A stretch of 64,000 nt of DNA from Aureimonas sp. AU12 (GCF_001463705.1 NZ_BBWH01000043.1:156129-220128); one strand, 5' to 3'. Shown: positions 20,546 through 32,157, counted from the first letter of the stretch. The notes: generated by a model from the sequence alone, not told the origin. Numbers and translations are program-made.

Positions 20546-21163
20546 ATGAGCAAGCGCGAAGCTTCCAAGTACAAACTCGATCGCCGCATGGGCGAGAACA
20601 TCTGGGGTCGTCCGAAGTCCCCGGTGAACCGTCGCCAGTACGGCCCCGGCCAGCACGGACAGCGCCGCAAGGGCAAGATGTCCGACTTCGGCACGCAGCT
20701 GCGCGCCAAGCAGAAGCTGAAGGGCTACTACGGCGACATCTCCGAGAAGCAGTTCCGCAAGACCTACGAGGAAGCCGCCCGTCGTCGTGGCGACACCTCG
20801 GAGAACCTGATCGGCCTGCTCGAGTCGCGTCTCGATGCGCTCGTCTACCGCGCCAAGCTCGTTCCCACGATCTTCGCGGCCCGTCAGTTCGTCAACCACG
20901 GCCATGTCAACGTCAACGGCGTGCGCACGAACATCGGCTCCTACATCTGCAAGCAGGGCGACGTCATCGAGGTTCGCCCGAAGTCGAAGCAGCTGACGAT
21001 CGTCATCGAGGCGACCCAGCTCGCCGAGCGCGACGTGCCGGACTACCTGTCGGTCGATCACTCCAAGATGGTCGTGAACTACCAGCGCGTTCCCGGCCTG
21101 CATGACGTGCCGTATCCGGTCGTCATGGAGCCGAACCTCGTGGTCGAGTTCTACTCGCGCTGA
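20546..21163 (+). CDS. rpsD: 30S ribosomal protein S4
   Basis: 205 residues. S4 is a primary 16S rRNA binder that nucleates 30S assembly. [18 protein letters not shown], the [20 protein letters not shown] segment and the S4 RNA-binding domain ([15 protein letters not shown] ... [16 protein letters not shown]) are complete. The first zinc-binding cysteines of some S4 proteins are absent, as in other alphaproteobacteria. ATG 20546 follows TAGGAA. The gene stands alone, away from the ribosomal protein operons, as usual in Rhizobiales, and has its own terminator. Confidence 0.98.
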   Translation: MSKREASKYKLDRRMGENIWGRPKSPVNRRQYGPGQHGQRRKGKMSDFGTQLRAKQKLKGYYGDISEKQFRKTYEEAARRRGDTSENLIGLLESRLDALVYRAKLVPTIFAARQFVNHGHVNVNGVRTNIGSYICKQGDVIEVRPKSKQLTIVIEATQLAERDVPDYLSVDHSKMVVNYQRVPGLHDVPYPVVMEPNLVVEFYSR

Positions 21164-21193
21164 TCGGCAGCCGCCGCATCGCAACGCTTTTCG

Positions 21194-21223
21194 AAAGGCC
21201 GCCTCCGGGCGGCCTTTTGTTTT
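21194..21223 (+). terminator. Intrinsic terminator of rpsD
   Basis: Stem AAGGCCGCC (21195-21203) with GGCGGCCTT (21208-21216), loop TCCG, followed by TTGTTTT. Confidence 0.9.
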
Positions 21224-21269
21224 GGGCACGGCCTTGGTACTGCGGTCGCGTCCCACCGGGAGGTCCGCC

Positions 21270-22157
21270 ATGCTCCATGTCATCGACGATCGCGATCGCG
21301 AGGAGCCCGCGGGTTCGAGCGACAGCGCCGGCGAAGGCGCCCATCCGCTGTTTCGCGAGGTTCCCGACAGCGTCTCCTTCCGCAAGCTGCGCAAGCGCCT
21401 GCTGCGCGAGATCCGCGAGACGCTCGACTCTCACGCGATGGTGCGGCCGGGTGCGCGCTGGCTCGTCGGCATCTCGGGCGGCAAGGACTCCTACGCGCTG
21501 CTGGCCCTCCTGCACGACCTGCAATGGCGCGGCCTGCTGCCGGTCGATCTGCTTGCCTGCAACCTGGACCAGGGTCAGCCGAACTTCCCCAAGCACGTTC
21601 TGCCGGACTTCCTCACGCGCTACGGCATCGCCCACCGCATCGAGTATCGCGACACCTATTCGGTGGTGAAGGAGAAGGTGCCGGCGGGCGGCACCTACTG
21701 CTCGCTCTGCTCGCGGCTGCGGCGCGGCAACCTCTATCGCATCGCGCGCGAGGAGGGCTGCGAGGCGCTGGTGCTCGGCCATCACCGCGACGACAGCCTC
21801 GAGACCTTTTTCCTCAACATGTTCCACGGCGGCAAGCTCTCGGCGATGCCGGCCAAGCTTCTCAACGACGAGGGCGATCTCCTGGTCCTGCGGCCGCTGA
21901 TCCGGTCCGGCGAGGACGACATCGCGCGGTTCTCGGCGGCGATGCGCTTTCCCATCATCCCGTGCGACCTTTGCGGCAGTCAGGATGGTCTGCAGCGCAA
22001 CGCGATGAAGGCGTTCCTCGGCGATCTCGAAACGCGCTTTCCCGGCCGCAAGGAGACGATCGCACGCGCCCTCTCGCAGGTTCGGCCGAGCCATCTCCTC
22101 GACACCTCGCTCTTCGACTTCGCCAATCTCCAGCCGAAAACGGATCCCGCCTCGTGA
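21270..22157 (+). CDS. ttcA: tRNA 2-thiocytidine synthetase TtcA
   Basis: 295 residues. TtcA thiolates C32 of certain tRNAs using ATP and a [4Fe-4S] cluster. The PP-loop SGGKDS is at 69-74; C144 and C147 (CSLC) and the C232/C235 pair (CDLC) supply cluster ligands. [18 protein letters not shown] is family typical. ATG 21270 has GGGAGG at 21258-21263; the extra upstream frame runs through the rpsD terminator and is not coding. The stop overlaps the next GTG start (GTGA), so the two genes are coupled although their functions look unrelated. Confidence 0.95.
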   Translation: MLHVIDDRDREEPAGSSDSAGEGAHPLFREVPDSVSFRKLRKRLLREIRETLDSHAMVRPGARWLVGISGGKDSYALLALLHDLQWRGLLPVDLLACNLDQGQPNFPKHVLPDFLTRYGIAHRIEYRDTYSVVKEKVPAGGTYCSLCSRLRRGNLYRIAREEGCEALVLGHHRDDSLETFFLNMFHGGKLSAMPAKLLNDEGDLLVLRPLIRSGEDDIARFSAAMRFPIIPCDLCGSQDGLQRNAMKAFLGDLETRFPGRKETIARALSQVRPSHLLDTSLFDFANLQPKTDPAS

Positions 22158-22978
22158 CCTTCGACATCGACACTCTCGCCACGATCCTGCGCGACGCCGC
22201 CGCCGCCGAGGTCATGCCGCGATTCCGCCGCCTCGGTGAAGGCGACATCCGCGAGAAGACCTCGGCGGTGGATCTGGTGACGGAGGCCGACGAGGCGGCC
22301 GAGCGCTTCATCCGGGATGCCTGCGCCGGAGCGTTTCCCGACGCGCTCTTCGTCGGCGAGGAGGGCGTCGCGGCCGATCCCGCGCTGCTGGCCCGCATCG
22401 GCTCGTCGGACTTGACGATCGTTGTCGACCCGATCGACGGCACCGCCAACTTCGCCGCCGGGGCGCCGCTCTTCGGCGTCATGGCGGCCGTCGTGTCGCG
22501 CGGCGAGACGATCGGCGGCATCATCTACGATCCGCTGGGCGACGACTTCATGATCGCCGAGAAGGGGGCGGGGTCCTTCCTCGTGCGCCCGGACGGCGAG
22601 CGTGTGAGACTGTCGGTTCGCCCGGCGGCACCCGTCGAGGAGATGATCGGCGTGGCGTCGTCGAGCTTCCTGCCGCGCGAGGAACGGCGCCGGCTGCTGA
22701 ACGAACTCGCCAACATCCGCATCTTCGCCAACTACCGCACGGCCGCGCACGAGTACCGGCTGATGGCTTCGGGCCACCTGCATTTCCAGTTCTATCTCAA
22801 GCTCATGCCGTGGGATCATCTCGCCGGCACGTTGCTCGTGCAGGAGGCCGGCGGCGTCGTGCGCCGCTTCGACGGCAGCGACTACAAGCCGACCGACATC
22901 GACGGAGGCTTGATCACCGCACCGGACGAGGCGAGCTGGAAGGCCGTTCGCGCGCTCGTGGCACCCGCCATCGGCTGA
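22154..22978 (+). CDS. Inositol monophosphatase-family phosphatase
   Basis: 274 residues. Metal-dependent sugar or nucleotide phosphatase fold: VTEADEAAE (41-50), GEEG (68-71), DPIDGTANF (92-100) and the C-terminal [15 protein letters not shown] contain the magnesium ligands. The substrate could be inositol phosphate, histidinol phosphate or PAP; the sequence does not decide. GTG 22154 overlaps the ttcA stop by four bases and the conserved N-terminal helix begins immediately, so this start is well supported. Confidence 0.9.
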   Translation: MTFDIDTLATILRDAAAAEVMPRFRRLGEGDIREKTSAVDLVTEADEAAERFIRDACAGAFPDALFVGEEGVAADPALLARIGSSDLTIVVDPIDGTANFAAGAPLFGVMAAVVSRGETIGGIIYDPLGDDFMIAEKGAGSFLVRPDGERVRLSVRPAAPVEEMIGVASSSFLPREERRRLLNELANIRIFANYRTAAHEYRLMASGHLHFQFYLKLMPWDHLAGTLLVQEAGGVVRRFDGSDYKPTDIDGGLITAPDEASWKAVRALVAPAIG

Positions 22979-23003
22979 CGTCGTAACCTGATCGCCGCCG
23001 GCC

Positions 23004-24281
23004 CTATTCGGCAGGGCTGGCGGCGATTCGATCCTTGGCATGAAGGTGCGATGCCTTCGCGTCCCGGCTGAACAGCGTGCCGCCTTCGGCGACGAGCACG
23101 CAGACCAGCGCGCCGGCCGACAGGACCACGTAGCCGCAAAGCAGCGGGATCACCGTGCCGTCGTAGAAGTAGCCGATGGCCGCGCCAAGAATCCCGCCGC
23201 CGAAGGTCTGCATGAAGCCGAGCACCGACGAGGCCGTTCCCGCGACGTGGCCGAGCGGGTCCATCGCCAGCGCATTGAAGTTCGTGCCGATAAAGCCGAA
23301 CATGCAGAAGGTCAGGATTGTCAGCGGCAGGAAGACGGCGAAGGGCGGTACGCCGCCTGAAGCCAGCGCGATCGCCAGATGGATCGAGCTGAACGCGAGG
23401 AACAGGCACAGCGCCCCGTGCGAGAGCCGGCGCATGCCAAAGCGCTCGACCAGCCGCGAATTGCTGAACGAGGCGATCGCCATGAAGATCGCGCCGGCCG
23501 AGAAGTAGAGCGTGAAGGCCGGTCCGAGATCGTAGACGTGGCCGTAGATCTGCTCGGCCTGATTGATGAAGGCGAAGAGCACGCCGAAGATCAGGGCGGT
23601 GGACATCGTGTAGGCGAAGGCGCGTCGGTTGGTCAGTACGATGCGGAATGCATCGGTCACGCGCTTGGCCGTCAGCGGTAGGCGATCTTCCGGGTGCTGC
23701 GTCTCGGGCAGGCGGAAATAGGCCCAGACCGTGATGAGGCTGCCGAACACCGCAATGGCGATGAAGATCTCGCGCCAGTTGCCGAACAGAAGGATGACCT
23801 GACCGATGTTCGGGGCGACGACCGGGATCGCCATGAAGATCATCATGACCAGCGACATGACGCTTGCCATCCGTGCACCGCCGAAGCAGTCGCGCACCAC
23901 CGACACCGCGATGACGCGCGTCGCGGCCGCGCCGATGCCTTGAACGAGGCGCCAGAACAGGAGCACGCCGAAGGTCGGGGAGAAGATCGCGGCAATCGAG
24001 GCAAGGACATAGACACCGAGGCCGAAAAGCAGCACGGGCCTACGCCCGAAGCGATCCGATAGCGTGCCGTAGGCGATCTGCGCGACGCCGAAGCCCAGCA
24101 CGTAGGACGAAATCACGAACTGCGCCTGGTTGGGATTGGCGAGTTCGAGCGAGCGGCTGATGTTGGTCAGCGCGGGAATGAAGATGTCGATCGCGGCGGC
24201 GTTCAGCGCCATCAGGCATGCGATGAGAGTGACGAGTTCCCAATAGGGGATCCCTCGCGTCTGGGCGTGCGCGTTCGACAT
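23004..24281 (-). CDS. Bcr/CflA-family MFS multidrug efflux transporter
   Basis: 425 residues with twelve predicted membrane helices. The DHA1 drug/proton antiporter hallmarks are visible: LSDRFGRRPVLLFG between helices 2 and 3 (motif A) and RLVQGIGAAATRVIAVSVVRD in helix 4 (motif B/C). N-terminal MALNAAAIDIFIPAL corresponds to the D1 motif of the Bcr/CflA group, exporters of bicyclomycin, chloramphenicol or sulfonamides; the actual substrate cannot be read off. ATG 24281 gives a normal N-terminus; the 33-codon upstream extension lacks homology features. It lies downstream of grxD but a strong terminator separates them. Confidence 0.92.
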   Translation of the reverse strand: MSNAHAQTRGIPYWELVTLIACLMALNAAAIDIFIPALTNISRSLELANPNQAQFVISSYVLGFGVAQIAYGTLSDRFGRRPVLLFGLGVYVLASIAAIFSPTFGVLLFWRLVQGIGAAATRVIAVSVVRDCFGGARMASVMSLVMMIFMAIPVVAPNIGQVILLFGNWREIFIAIAVFGSLITVWAYFRLPETQHPEDRLPLTAKRVTDAFRIVLTNRRAFAYTMSTALIFGVLFAFINQAEQIYGHVYDLGPAFTLYFSAGAIFMAIASFSNSRLVERFGMRRLSHGALCLFLAFSSIHLAIALASGGVPPFAVFLPLTILTFCMFGFIGTNFNALAMDPLGHVAGTASSVLGFMQTFGGGILGAAIGYFYDGTVIPLLCGYVVLSAGALVCVLVAEGGTLFSRDAKASHLHAKDRIAASPAE

Positions 24282-24381
24282 CTGTCTGGTCTTTCCGATG
24301 GTGTGCCCCTCTCTACCCCCGATCGGGAGAAAAGCAAGGCGCCCTGACGATGATGGGCGTCGGGGTAGATGCAGCCACAAC

Positions 24382-24418
24382 GACGAAAGCCCGCTCGGGT
24401 TTCGAGCGGGCTTTCGTC
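24382..24418. terminator. Strong terminator downstream of grxD
   Basis: Perfect 16-bp stem (24382-24397 with 24403-24418), loop GGTTT. The stem carries GAAAGCCCGCTCG, with TTTC at the outer edge instead of a long T-run. It separates grxD from the MFS gene, both on the minus strand. Confidence 0.8.
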
Positions 24419-24439
24419 ATCGAATACGATGCAACGTGG

Positions 24440-24784
24440 TCAGGCGACGGGAGCGGCAGCCTTGGCGCCGACGCCCTTGTCGGCGAAGAAGTCCTGCAAC
24501 TCGCCGGCCTGGAACATCTCGCGCAGGATATCGCAGCCGCCGACGAACTCGCCCTTGACGTAGACCTGCGGGATCGTCGGCCAGGAACCGTATTCCTTGA
24601 TGCCCGTGCGAAGGTCGTCGGAGGACAGGACATTGACGCCCTTGTAGTCGACGCCGAGGTGATTGAGGATCTGGACGACCTGTCCGGAGAAGCCGCACTG
24701 CGGGAAGTCCGGCGTGCCCTTCATGAAGACGACCACGTCGTTCGTCTTCACCTCGTTGTCGATCCAGTCAATGATTCCGCTCAT
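24440..24784 (-). CDS. grxD: Monothiol glutaredoxin Grx4-type
   Basis: 114 residues. Active site CGFS (C30-S33) within [16 protein letters not shown]; the glutathione site is [23 protein letters not shown] glutaredoxins carry a glutathione-bridged [2Fe-2S] cluster and pass it on in iron-sulfur assembly and iron sensing. BolA, its common partner, is the next gene upstream (24891-25124), and purL lies before that; the purL-bolA-grxD order is shared by many Rhizobiales. ATG 24784 with GGGAACGGA upstream. Confidence 0.95.
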   Translation of the reverse strand: MSGIIDWIDNEVKTNDVVVFMKGTPDFPQCGFSGQVVQILNHLGVDYKGVNVLSSDDLRTGIKEYGSWPTIPQVYVKGEFVGGCDILREMFQAGELQDFFADKGVGAKAAAPVA

Positions 24785-24890
24785 GCGATCCGTTCCCGTG
24801 GGTCAGCGTCGGCCGGGCGACGCGAAGTCTCGATCTGTCGTCTGCGGCGGCAATCCCGGGGGAAGACACGCCTATCGTGATGCGAAGATA

Positions 24891-25124
24891 TTACTTCGGT
24901 GCGCTGGTTTGAAGGGCCAGCGCGTGCAGCACGCCACCCATGTTGCCCTGCAGGGCCTGATAGACCATCTGGTGCTGCTGGACACGCGACTTTCCCCGGA
25001 AGCTCTCGGCCACCACCTCGGCGGCGTAATGGTCTCCGTCGCCCGCGAGATCACGGATCGTCACGGTGGCGTCGGGGATGGCGTGCCGGATCATCGTCTC
25101 GATGTCATGGGCGTTCATCGGCAT
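24891..25124 (-). CDS. BolA-family protein
   Basis: 77 residues. The BolA fold is shown by MIRHAIPDATVTIRDLAGDGDHYAAEVV ending in the helix-turn with H57-type cluster ligand in QQHQMVYQALQG. These short BolA proteins (BolA/IbaG type) bind monothiol glutaredoxin and [2Fe-2S]; grxD is the next gene downstream. Start at ATG 25124 rather than 25118 because AGGAGA is six bases upstream. It is read after purL in the same direction, with about 100 bp on either side. Confidence 0.92.
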   Translation of the reverse strand: MPMNAHDIETMIRHAIPDATVTIRDLAGDGDHYAAEVVAESFRGKSRVQQHQMVYQALQGNMGGVLHALALQTSAPK

Positions 25125-25226
25125 GGGTCGTCTCCTGCACCGGAGCCGGATGGTCGAATCCGGCCCTTTGGCGTTGAGGATAGGGGCTTTGGAAACGGGT
25201 CGCAATCGACCCGGCGTCCCGTCGCT

Positions 25227-27443
<2,217 letters not shown>

Positions 27444-27510
27444 GGCGACCCTCTTTCCGACTGGGGTGTAACGGTCTGGTCTATAGGAGGGAATCATCCC
27501 GCCCGAAAGA

Positions 27511-27975
27511 TCAACGAAGCGAAATCCAGTCGATCCGGGGATCGCGGCACGGCATCGTCGCTGCGCTCGTTCGCTCGATGAGAACGTCGTCGCCTGCCTG
27601 CGGGATGAAATCTTCTGCGATGCGGCGCTGCAGGGTGAACAGCGTGTGGTCGTATCCACCCTTTACGGCGGCGCGAACGCAAAGGCGGTAGCCGTCGCCG
27701 GCGGACGGCAGGAAAGCGGCGCTCCGCTCCAGCGGACGGCCGCGATAGATCGTAGCTGCCGTCTGCCTGAGATAGCGCAGCTCGATTGCGCTGGGCGCCG
27801 CGGTGGTCAGGCCGGTGGCGGGCCGGGTGGTGGAGGACGTCGGTCCGTCGCGGACGGGCGCGGCGCAGCCACTGGTCAGACCGAGGCCGCAGGCCAGCAG
27901 AACGCCGCCCGCAAGGCTCGACCCGCCTCGAGCGAACGCTGCCGGACGACGCTCGGCCGCCTCCGCCGCAATCAC
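27511..27975 (-). CDS. Putative lipoprotein (third gene of envelope cassette)
   Basis: 154 residues, family not recognised. After a charged 20-residue n-region there is a hydrophobic stretch (21-34) and a lipobox LTSGC (C37), so it is probably an outer- or inner-membrane lipoprotein. The mature part has about 30 disordered residues ([10 protein letters not shown]) and then a compact domain with [21 protein letters not shown] and C98-type cysteines. GTG 27975 is preferred because GTGA overlaps the stop of the upstream membrane protein; a GTG two codons earlier is also possible. It lies 67 bp upstream of purL. Confidence 0.7.
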   Translation of the reverse strand: MIAAEAAERRPAAFARGGSSLAGGVLLACGLGLTSGCAAPVRDGPTSSTTRPATGLTTAAPSAIELRYLRQTAATIYRGRPLERSAAFLPSAGDGYRLCVRAAVKGGYDHTLFTLQRRIAEDFIPQAGDDVLIERTSAATMPCRDPRIDWISLR

Positions 27976-28598
27976 CGGCACATTCCGCGTCGGATCGGCG
28001 CCGAGGCGTCGGTCAACTGGCAGGAATGTCTGAGGACCCAGAGGCCGATCAGGGCGAGATAGAGGTAAGCGCAGAGTTCGAGCATCTCCTCCACGCCAAC
28101 CTCATGCAGATGCTCGGCCAGTTGTGCGCCCCCAAGGATCGCCACGACCCAGACGACCGGCCAGATCCAACGATGTTCGCTGATCACCAGATAGGCGGAT
28201 TTTCGCATGGGGACGAAGCGCTTGGCCACCAGCATCAGGGTCAGCACCACTGCGATCAGGATGTAGGCGACCAGCTTTCCCGAGGCGGGAAGGCAGGCGT
28301 CGGCGGTGGAGTAGATGCTGCCGCAGCGCGGGGTCTCTCGAACGATCATCAGGGCGATGACCACCATGACGCCGATGCAGGTGAGGGCATGGCCGCGCGT
28401 CAGATTGATAGCCGCGAGCGAAAACGGAACGATCGCGATCGCCAGGAACAGGCACTCGACCGTCTCGATTGGCCCGTTCTCTGCGAAGAACTGCAGCGCG
28501 GACGGTCGCTCGCCCAATTCGAGGCCAAGCAGGGTGAAGCCGGCCGCCATGAGAAGAGCGAGGACGGTCCACGCGAGAACCGCGGGATGGCGGGCCAT
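27972..28598 (-). CDS. Six-helix membrane protein with duplicated ExGxxExxE motif (second gene of envelope cassette)
   Basis: 208 residues, family not recognised. Six membrane helices: about 6-26, 46-66, 71-86, 108-126, 144-162 and 172-190. Two short stretches are spaced alike: E40-N-G42-PI-E45-TV-E48 before helix 2 and E166-V-G168-VE-E171-ML-E174 before helix 6, giving ExGxxExxE twice. Acidic groups near membranes in a repeated pattern suggest a duplicated three-helix unit and perhaps a metal or cation site (inference). The loop RETPRCGSIYSTADAC has two cysteines. ATG 28598 lies 11 bp after the lipoprotein stop; the stop overlaps the next gene. Confidence 0.75.
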   Translation of the reverse strand: MARHPAVLAWTVLALLMAAGFTLLGLELGERPSALQFFAENGPIETVECLFLAIAIVPFSLAAINLTRGHALTCIGVMVVIALMIVRETPRCGSIYSTADACLPASGKLVAYILIAVVLTLMLVAKRFVPMRKSAYLVISEHRWIWPVVWVVAILGGAQLAEHLHEVGVEEMLELCAYLYLALIGLWVLRHSCQLTDASAPIRRGMCR

Positions 28599-28609
28599 GT
28601 GAGACGCGA

Positions 28610-29041
28610 TCAAGAGGTTGCGCAGGTCCGGTTGCCAGCGGCCCACCGATCGACGTCGCGCGCGATCCGCGCGCCTTCGCCGGTCTGGAGGAGAGGTCCG
28701 AAGGTCTCGAGTTGAGCGGGTGATCCGCGGCCTTCGACGACGAGCAGCGGAAGGCCGCCGGGATTGGCGGCGGGCACCACGAGGATGCGGGGTCGGCCGG
28801 AATGGGAGTCGAGCTCCGGCGCCAGGCGAAAGGCGCGGAACGCCGGATCCTTGCCGCGGAACCAGCAGTCGCGCGCGGCAAGCGCCACGCGCTCCATCAC
28901 GGGCAGGGCCGCCTCGCCACGCGGCGGCTTGGGCGGGGCTGCCGGACGCGGTTGTGGGGCCGGCGAACTGCAGGCCGACAGCGCCATGACGGTGGCCACG
29001 CCGATCAACGCAAGCCGACGGCCGGGACGATGCGTGCTCAA
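28610..29041 (-). CDS. Putative lipoprotein (first gene of envelope cassette)
   Basis: 143 residues, family not recognised. Short charged n-region (RPGRR), hydrophobic 10-20, lipobox ALSAC (C24). A proline-rich linker (25-45) leads to a small domain with [20 protein letters not shown] and WAAGNRTC; C59 and C140 could form a disulfide, which fits an extracytoplasmic place. The start is TTG 29041, overlapping the purQ stop as TTGA; no ATG is available. It begins the three-gene run between purQ and purL. Confidence 0.75.
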   Translation of the reverse strand: MSTHRPGRRLALIGVATVMALSACSSPAPQPRPAAPPKPPRGEAALPVMERVALAARDCWFRGKDPAFRAFRLAPELDSHSGRPRILVVPAANPGGLPLLVVEGRGSPAQLETFGPLLQTGEGARIARDVDRWAAGNRTCATS

Positions 29042-29721
29042 GCCGCGAGCTCGCGCGAGCCAAGACCCAGCGCGCTCTCGAAAATGCCGCGTCCGTCCGA
29101 GCCGCCATGCTCGGGCTCGATGAGGTTCTCGGGATGCGGCATGAGGCCCAGCACGTTGCCGCGCTCGTTCATGATGCCGGCGATGTCGTTGATCGCGCCG
29201 TTCGGATTGGTGCCCTCGGCGTAGCGGAAGACGACCTGCCCGTTGCCCTCGATGCGCTCCAGCGTCTCGGCGTCGGCAAAGTAGTTGCCGTCGTGATGGG
29301 CCACGGGCGAGCGGATGATCTGGCCTTGCGAATAAGCCGACGTGAAGCGTGTCGCGGCGTTGGCGACTTCAAGCTTGACCTCGCGGCAGACGAACTTCAG
29401 GCTTGTGTTGCGCATCAGGGCGCCCGGCAGGAGACCCGCTTCGCAAAGGATCTGGAAGCCGTTGCAGACGCCCAGCACTGCGACACCTGCCTCTGCCCGC
29501 GCAGCGACGGCGCGCATCACGGGAGAGCGTGCGGCGATGGCGCCGCAGCGCAGGTAGTCGCCGAAGGAGAAGCCGCCGGGAACGATGATGAGATCCACGT
29601 CCGGGATCTCGGTGTCGGTCTGCCAGACGGTAACGGGTGCCTGACCGGAGATCTTCGTCAGCGCCGCGATCATGTCGCGGTCGCGGTTGAGCCCCGGCAG
29701 GAGAACGACGGCGGATTTCAT
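29038..29721 (-). CDS. purQ: Phosphoribosylformylglycinamidine synthase, glutamine amidotransferase subunit
   Basis: 227 residues, class I glutaminase. The nucleophile is C86 in GVCNGFQIL; the His-Glu pair of the triad is in GLMPHPEN. It supplies ammonia to PurL. ATG 29721 begins [12 protein letters not shown], the family N-terminus; a further 22 codons upstream are open but overlap purS. purS lies 8 bp upstream. Its stop overlaps the TTG start of a lipoprotein, so the envelope cassette is translationally attached to the purine operon. Confidence 0.96.
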   Translation of the reverse strand: MKSAVVLLPGLNRDRDMIAALTKISGQAPVTVWQTDTEIPDVDLIIVPGGFSFGDYLRCGAIAARSPVMRAVAARAEAGVAVLGVCNGFQILCEAGLLPGALMRNTSLKFVCREVKLEVANAATRFTSAYSQGQIIRSPVAHHDGNYFADAETLERIEGNGQVVFRYAEGTNPNGAINDIAGIMNERGNVLGLMPHPENLIEPEHGGSDGRGIFESALGLGSRELAA

Positions 29722-29729
29722 CTTCGACC

Positions 29730-29972
29730 TCAGGCGATTTCGACGGCGTAATTCTCGATCACGGTGTTGGCGAGCAACTGCTCGCACATCGCCTTCAGAT
29801 CGGTTTCGGCCTTGGCCCGGTCGTCTCCGTCCACCACCACGTCGAAGACCTTGCCCTGACGGATGCCGTGGACGCCGCCGAAGCCGAGGGTGCCGAGGGC
29901 TCCCTCTATGGCCTTGCCCTGCGGGTCGAGAACGCCGTTCTTGAGGGTGACGACGATGCGCGCCTTGATCAC
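29730..29972 (-). CDS. purS: Phosphoribosylformylglycinamidine synthase subunit PurS
   Basis: 80 residues, normal size. PurS bridges PurQ and PurL in the FGAM synthase complex. [29 protein letters not shown] and [19 protein letters not shown] ending are diagnostic. The start is GTG 29972 (GTGATCAAGGC) with AAGGCAGG upstream. It lies between purC (67 bp gap) and purQ (8 bp gap). Confidence 0.95.
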   Translation of the reverse strand: MIKARIVVTLKNGVLDPQGKAIEGALGTLGFGGVHGIRQGKVFDVVVDGDDRAKAETDLKAMCEQLLANTVIENYAVEIA

Positions 29973-30039
29973 GTGATATGCCTGCCTTGCGAATGAACCA
30001 GTCTCAACGCCGGCGCCGGATGCGACGCCGGCAGGGGCG

Positions 30040-30804
30040 TCACTTGACCAGCACCGGCCCCGAAGGGCGGGGCGTTTCGTTCTCGTTCATGATGCCGAGA
30101 CGCCGCGCCACTTCCTGGTAGGCCTCGACGAGGCCGCCCATGTCGCTGCGGAACCGGTCCTTGTCCAGCTTGTCTTGTGTCTGCACGTCCCAGAGGCGGC
30201 AGGAATCGGGCGAGATTTCGTCGGCGACGATGATCCGCATCATGTCGCCTTCGAACAGGCGGCCGGTCTCGATCTTGAAGTCGACGAGCTGGATGCCGAC
30301 GCCGAGGAAGAGGCCGGTGAGGAAGTCGTTGACACGAATGGCGAGCGCCATGATGTCGTCGATTTCCTGCGGGCTCGCCCAGCCGAAAGCGGTGATGTGC
30401 TCTTCCGAGACCATCGGATCGTTCAGCGCGTCGGCCTTGTAGTAGAATTCGATGATCGAGCGGGGCAGCACCGTGCCCTCCTCGATGCCGAGGCGCGTTG
30501 CCAGCGAGCCGGCCGCGACGTTGCGCACCACGACCTCGAGCGGAATGATCTCGACTTCCTTGATCAGCTGTTCGCGCATGTTCAGCCGGCGGATGAAGTG
30601 CGTGGGGATGCCGATCCGGTTCAGGTGCGTGAAGATGTATTCGGAGATGCGGTTGTTGAGCACCCCCTTGCCGTCGATGACCTCGTGCTTCTTCTTGTTG
30701 AACGCCGTCGCGTCGTCCTTAAAGAACTGAACGAGCGTGCCGGGCTCCGGGCCTTCGTAAAGGATCTTGCCCTTGCCTTCGTAGATACGGCGGCGACGTG
30801 TCAT
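30040..30804 (-). CDS. purC: Phosphoribosylaminoimidazole-succinocarboxamide synthase
   Basis: 254 residues. SAICAR synthase ligates aspartate to CAIR with ATP, step 8 of purine synthesis. [20 protein letters not shown] at the N-terminus, then [42 protein letters not shown] and [12 protein letters not shown] are conserved. First gene of the purC-purS-purQ run, with a probable promoter at 30874-30902. Confidence 0.97.
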   Translation of the reverse strand: MTRRRRIYEGKGKILYEGPEPGTLVQFFKDDATAFNKKKHEVIDGKGVLNNRISEYIFTHLNRIGIPTHFIRRLNMREQLIKEVEIIPLEVVVRNVAAGSLATRLGIEEGTVLPRSIIEFYYKADALNDPMVSEEHITAFGWASPQEIDDIMALAIRVNDFLTGLFLGVGIQLVDFKIETGRLFEGDMMRIIVADEISPDSCRLWDVQTQDKLDKDRFRSDMGGLVEAYQEVARRLGIMNENETPRPSGPVLVK

Positions 30805-30873
30805 GAATGATGCTCGATCATGGTGGAGGGCGAGTCGGTCCCGACACGCGAAAACTCGAATGCTTTAGGGCCG

Positions 30874-30902
30874 TGAATAGACCAAAGCCCCGTTCTAAAC
30901 AA
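30874..30902 (-). promoter_or_regulatory. Probable promoter of purC-purS-purQ
   Basis: On the minus strand: TTGTTT (-35, 30902-30897), 17 bp spacer, TATTCA (-10, 30879-30874). Leader of about 65 bases to purC. No riboswitch-like fold is evident in it. Confidence 0.4.
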
Positions 30903-31055
30903 TCACAAAGCCAAAGGTCAGGGTTCGCGGCTCCCGGCGCAAGGCGCCATGCCCGAGAGGGATCGGCTGGACTTCGCCCGGTCTCTCGCTAGCCTAGGGA
31001 CCATGCAGGGCTGGAATCGGCCCGGCCGAACAATTCGAGACGAAGGATCGCAGCG

Positions 31056-31373
31056 ATGTCCATCAACGACAGGGCCCACGACGCCGAGGCGCGCTTCGGC
31101 CACGAGCAGGAGCTTCGCTTCCGCGTCGAAGCCCGGCGCAACAAGCTTCTGGGCCTCTGGGCTGCGGACAAGCTCGGTAAGTCCGGCGCCGAGGCGGACG
31201 CTTACGCGGCCGCGCTCGTGCAGCTCGATCTCGGCGCCGGTGGTTCGGAAGACGTTTACCAGCGCGTGCGGGCCGATTTCGATGCGGCGGCCGTCGCGCA
31301 GTCCGAGCACCAGATCCGCCGGCACATGGAGGAGTTCCTCACCGAGGCCCAGCAGCAAGTGGCCGCCAGCTGA
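31056..31373 (+). CDS. DUF1476 protein, ATP synthase zeta-type inhibitor
   Basis: 105 residues. DUF1476 is restricted to alphaproteobacteria; the Paracoccus member is the zeta subunit that inhibits F1F0-ATPase hydrolysis by inserting its N-terminus into F1. Matching features: SINDRAHDAEARFGHEQELRF at the N-terminus and the helical LLGLWAADKLGKSGAEADAYAAALVQLD. ATG 31056 follows GAAGGATCG. It is divergent from purC and its stop overlaps the next ATG by one base (TGATG). Confidence 0.92.
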   Translation: MSINDRAHDAEARFGHEQELRFRVEARRNKLLGLWAADKLGKSGAEADAYAAALVQLDLGAGGSEDVYQRVRADFDAAAVAQSEHQIRRHMEEFLTEAQQQVAAS

Positions 31374-32137
31374 TGCCCGCCGCGCAACTCAGCCGGATGC
31401 TCGCCGGCGAGCGCACGGTGCTGTCGGCCTGGGCCGGCCTCGGCGATCCCGTCGTTCACGAGACCTTGCTGCGGACCTTCGACGTATTGACGCTCGACGT
31501 GCAGCACGGCCTGCAGAGCGTCGCCGAAATCCGCGAAGGCTGTGCCCGTGCCGTCCTGATGGGCAAGCCGGCGGTGGTGCGCGTGCCGATCGGCGATCTG
31601 GCGCTTGCGGCACGCTCGCTCGATTTCGGCGCTACGGGCGTCATCCTGCCGATGGTCGAGGGCGCGGCGGATGCCGCCGCCTTCGCCAAGGCGCTGCGCT
31701 ACGCGCCGTCGGGCACGAGATCCTACGGCCCGGCCCGCGCCGTGGACCTCTTCGGCTACGAGTCCGGCAAGGCCTACATGGACATCGCCAACGCGGCCGT
31801 GGTGTCGCTGGCGATGATCGAGACCGCGTCCGCTTATGCCGAGATCGACGCGATTCTCGCGGTGCCCGAACTCGGCGGCATCTTCGTTGGGCCGTCCGAC
31901 CTGTCAATGGCGATCGGCTCGAAGGGGCTGGACCCCAACGGCGAGGAAACCGACGCGGCGGCGCGATCCATCCTCGCCAAGGCCAAGGCGGCCGGCAAGG
32001 CCACCGCGATCTACGCGGCGACCGCCGCCGATGCGCGGCGCTACCGCGACATGGGCTATGCGATGATCTGCATCGCCTCCGACATCGGCCTGCTGCGGGC
32101 TGCGTCCGCCGCGATCGTCGCCGAAGTTCGCGCCTGA
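31373..32137 (+). CDS. HpcH/HpaI-family class II aldolase
   Basis: 254 residues with the HpcH/HpaI TIM-barrel: FDVLTLDVQHGLQS, the RVP strand, GVILPMVEGAADA, and the metal ligands E and D in MIETASAYAEIDAI and GIFVGPSDLSMAIG. These enzymes cleave or form 2-oxo-4-hydroxy acids such as 4-hydroxy-2-oxoheptanedioate or 2-keto-3-deoxy sugars, with metal and pyruvate. The substrate is not defined, and no aromatic or sugar-acid pathway genes are nearby. Coupled to the DUF1476 gene by TGATG. Confidence 0.9.
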   Translation: MPAAQLSRMLAGERTVLSAWAGLGDPVVHETLLRTFDVLTLDVQHGLQSVAEIREGCARAVLMGKPAVVRVPIGDLALAARSLDFGATGVILPMVEGAADAAAFAKALRYAPSGTRSYGPARAVDLFGYESGKAYMDIANAAVVSLAMIETASAYAEIDAILAVPELGGIFVGPSDLSMAIGSKGLDPNGEETDAAARSILAKAKAAGKATAIYAATAADARRYRDMGYAMICIASDIGLLRAASAAIVAEVRA

Positions 32138-32157
32138 CCGAATAGCGCTGTCGGCCG

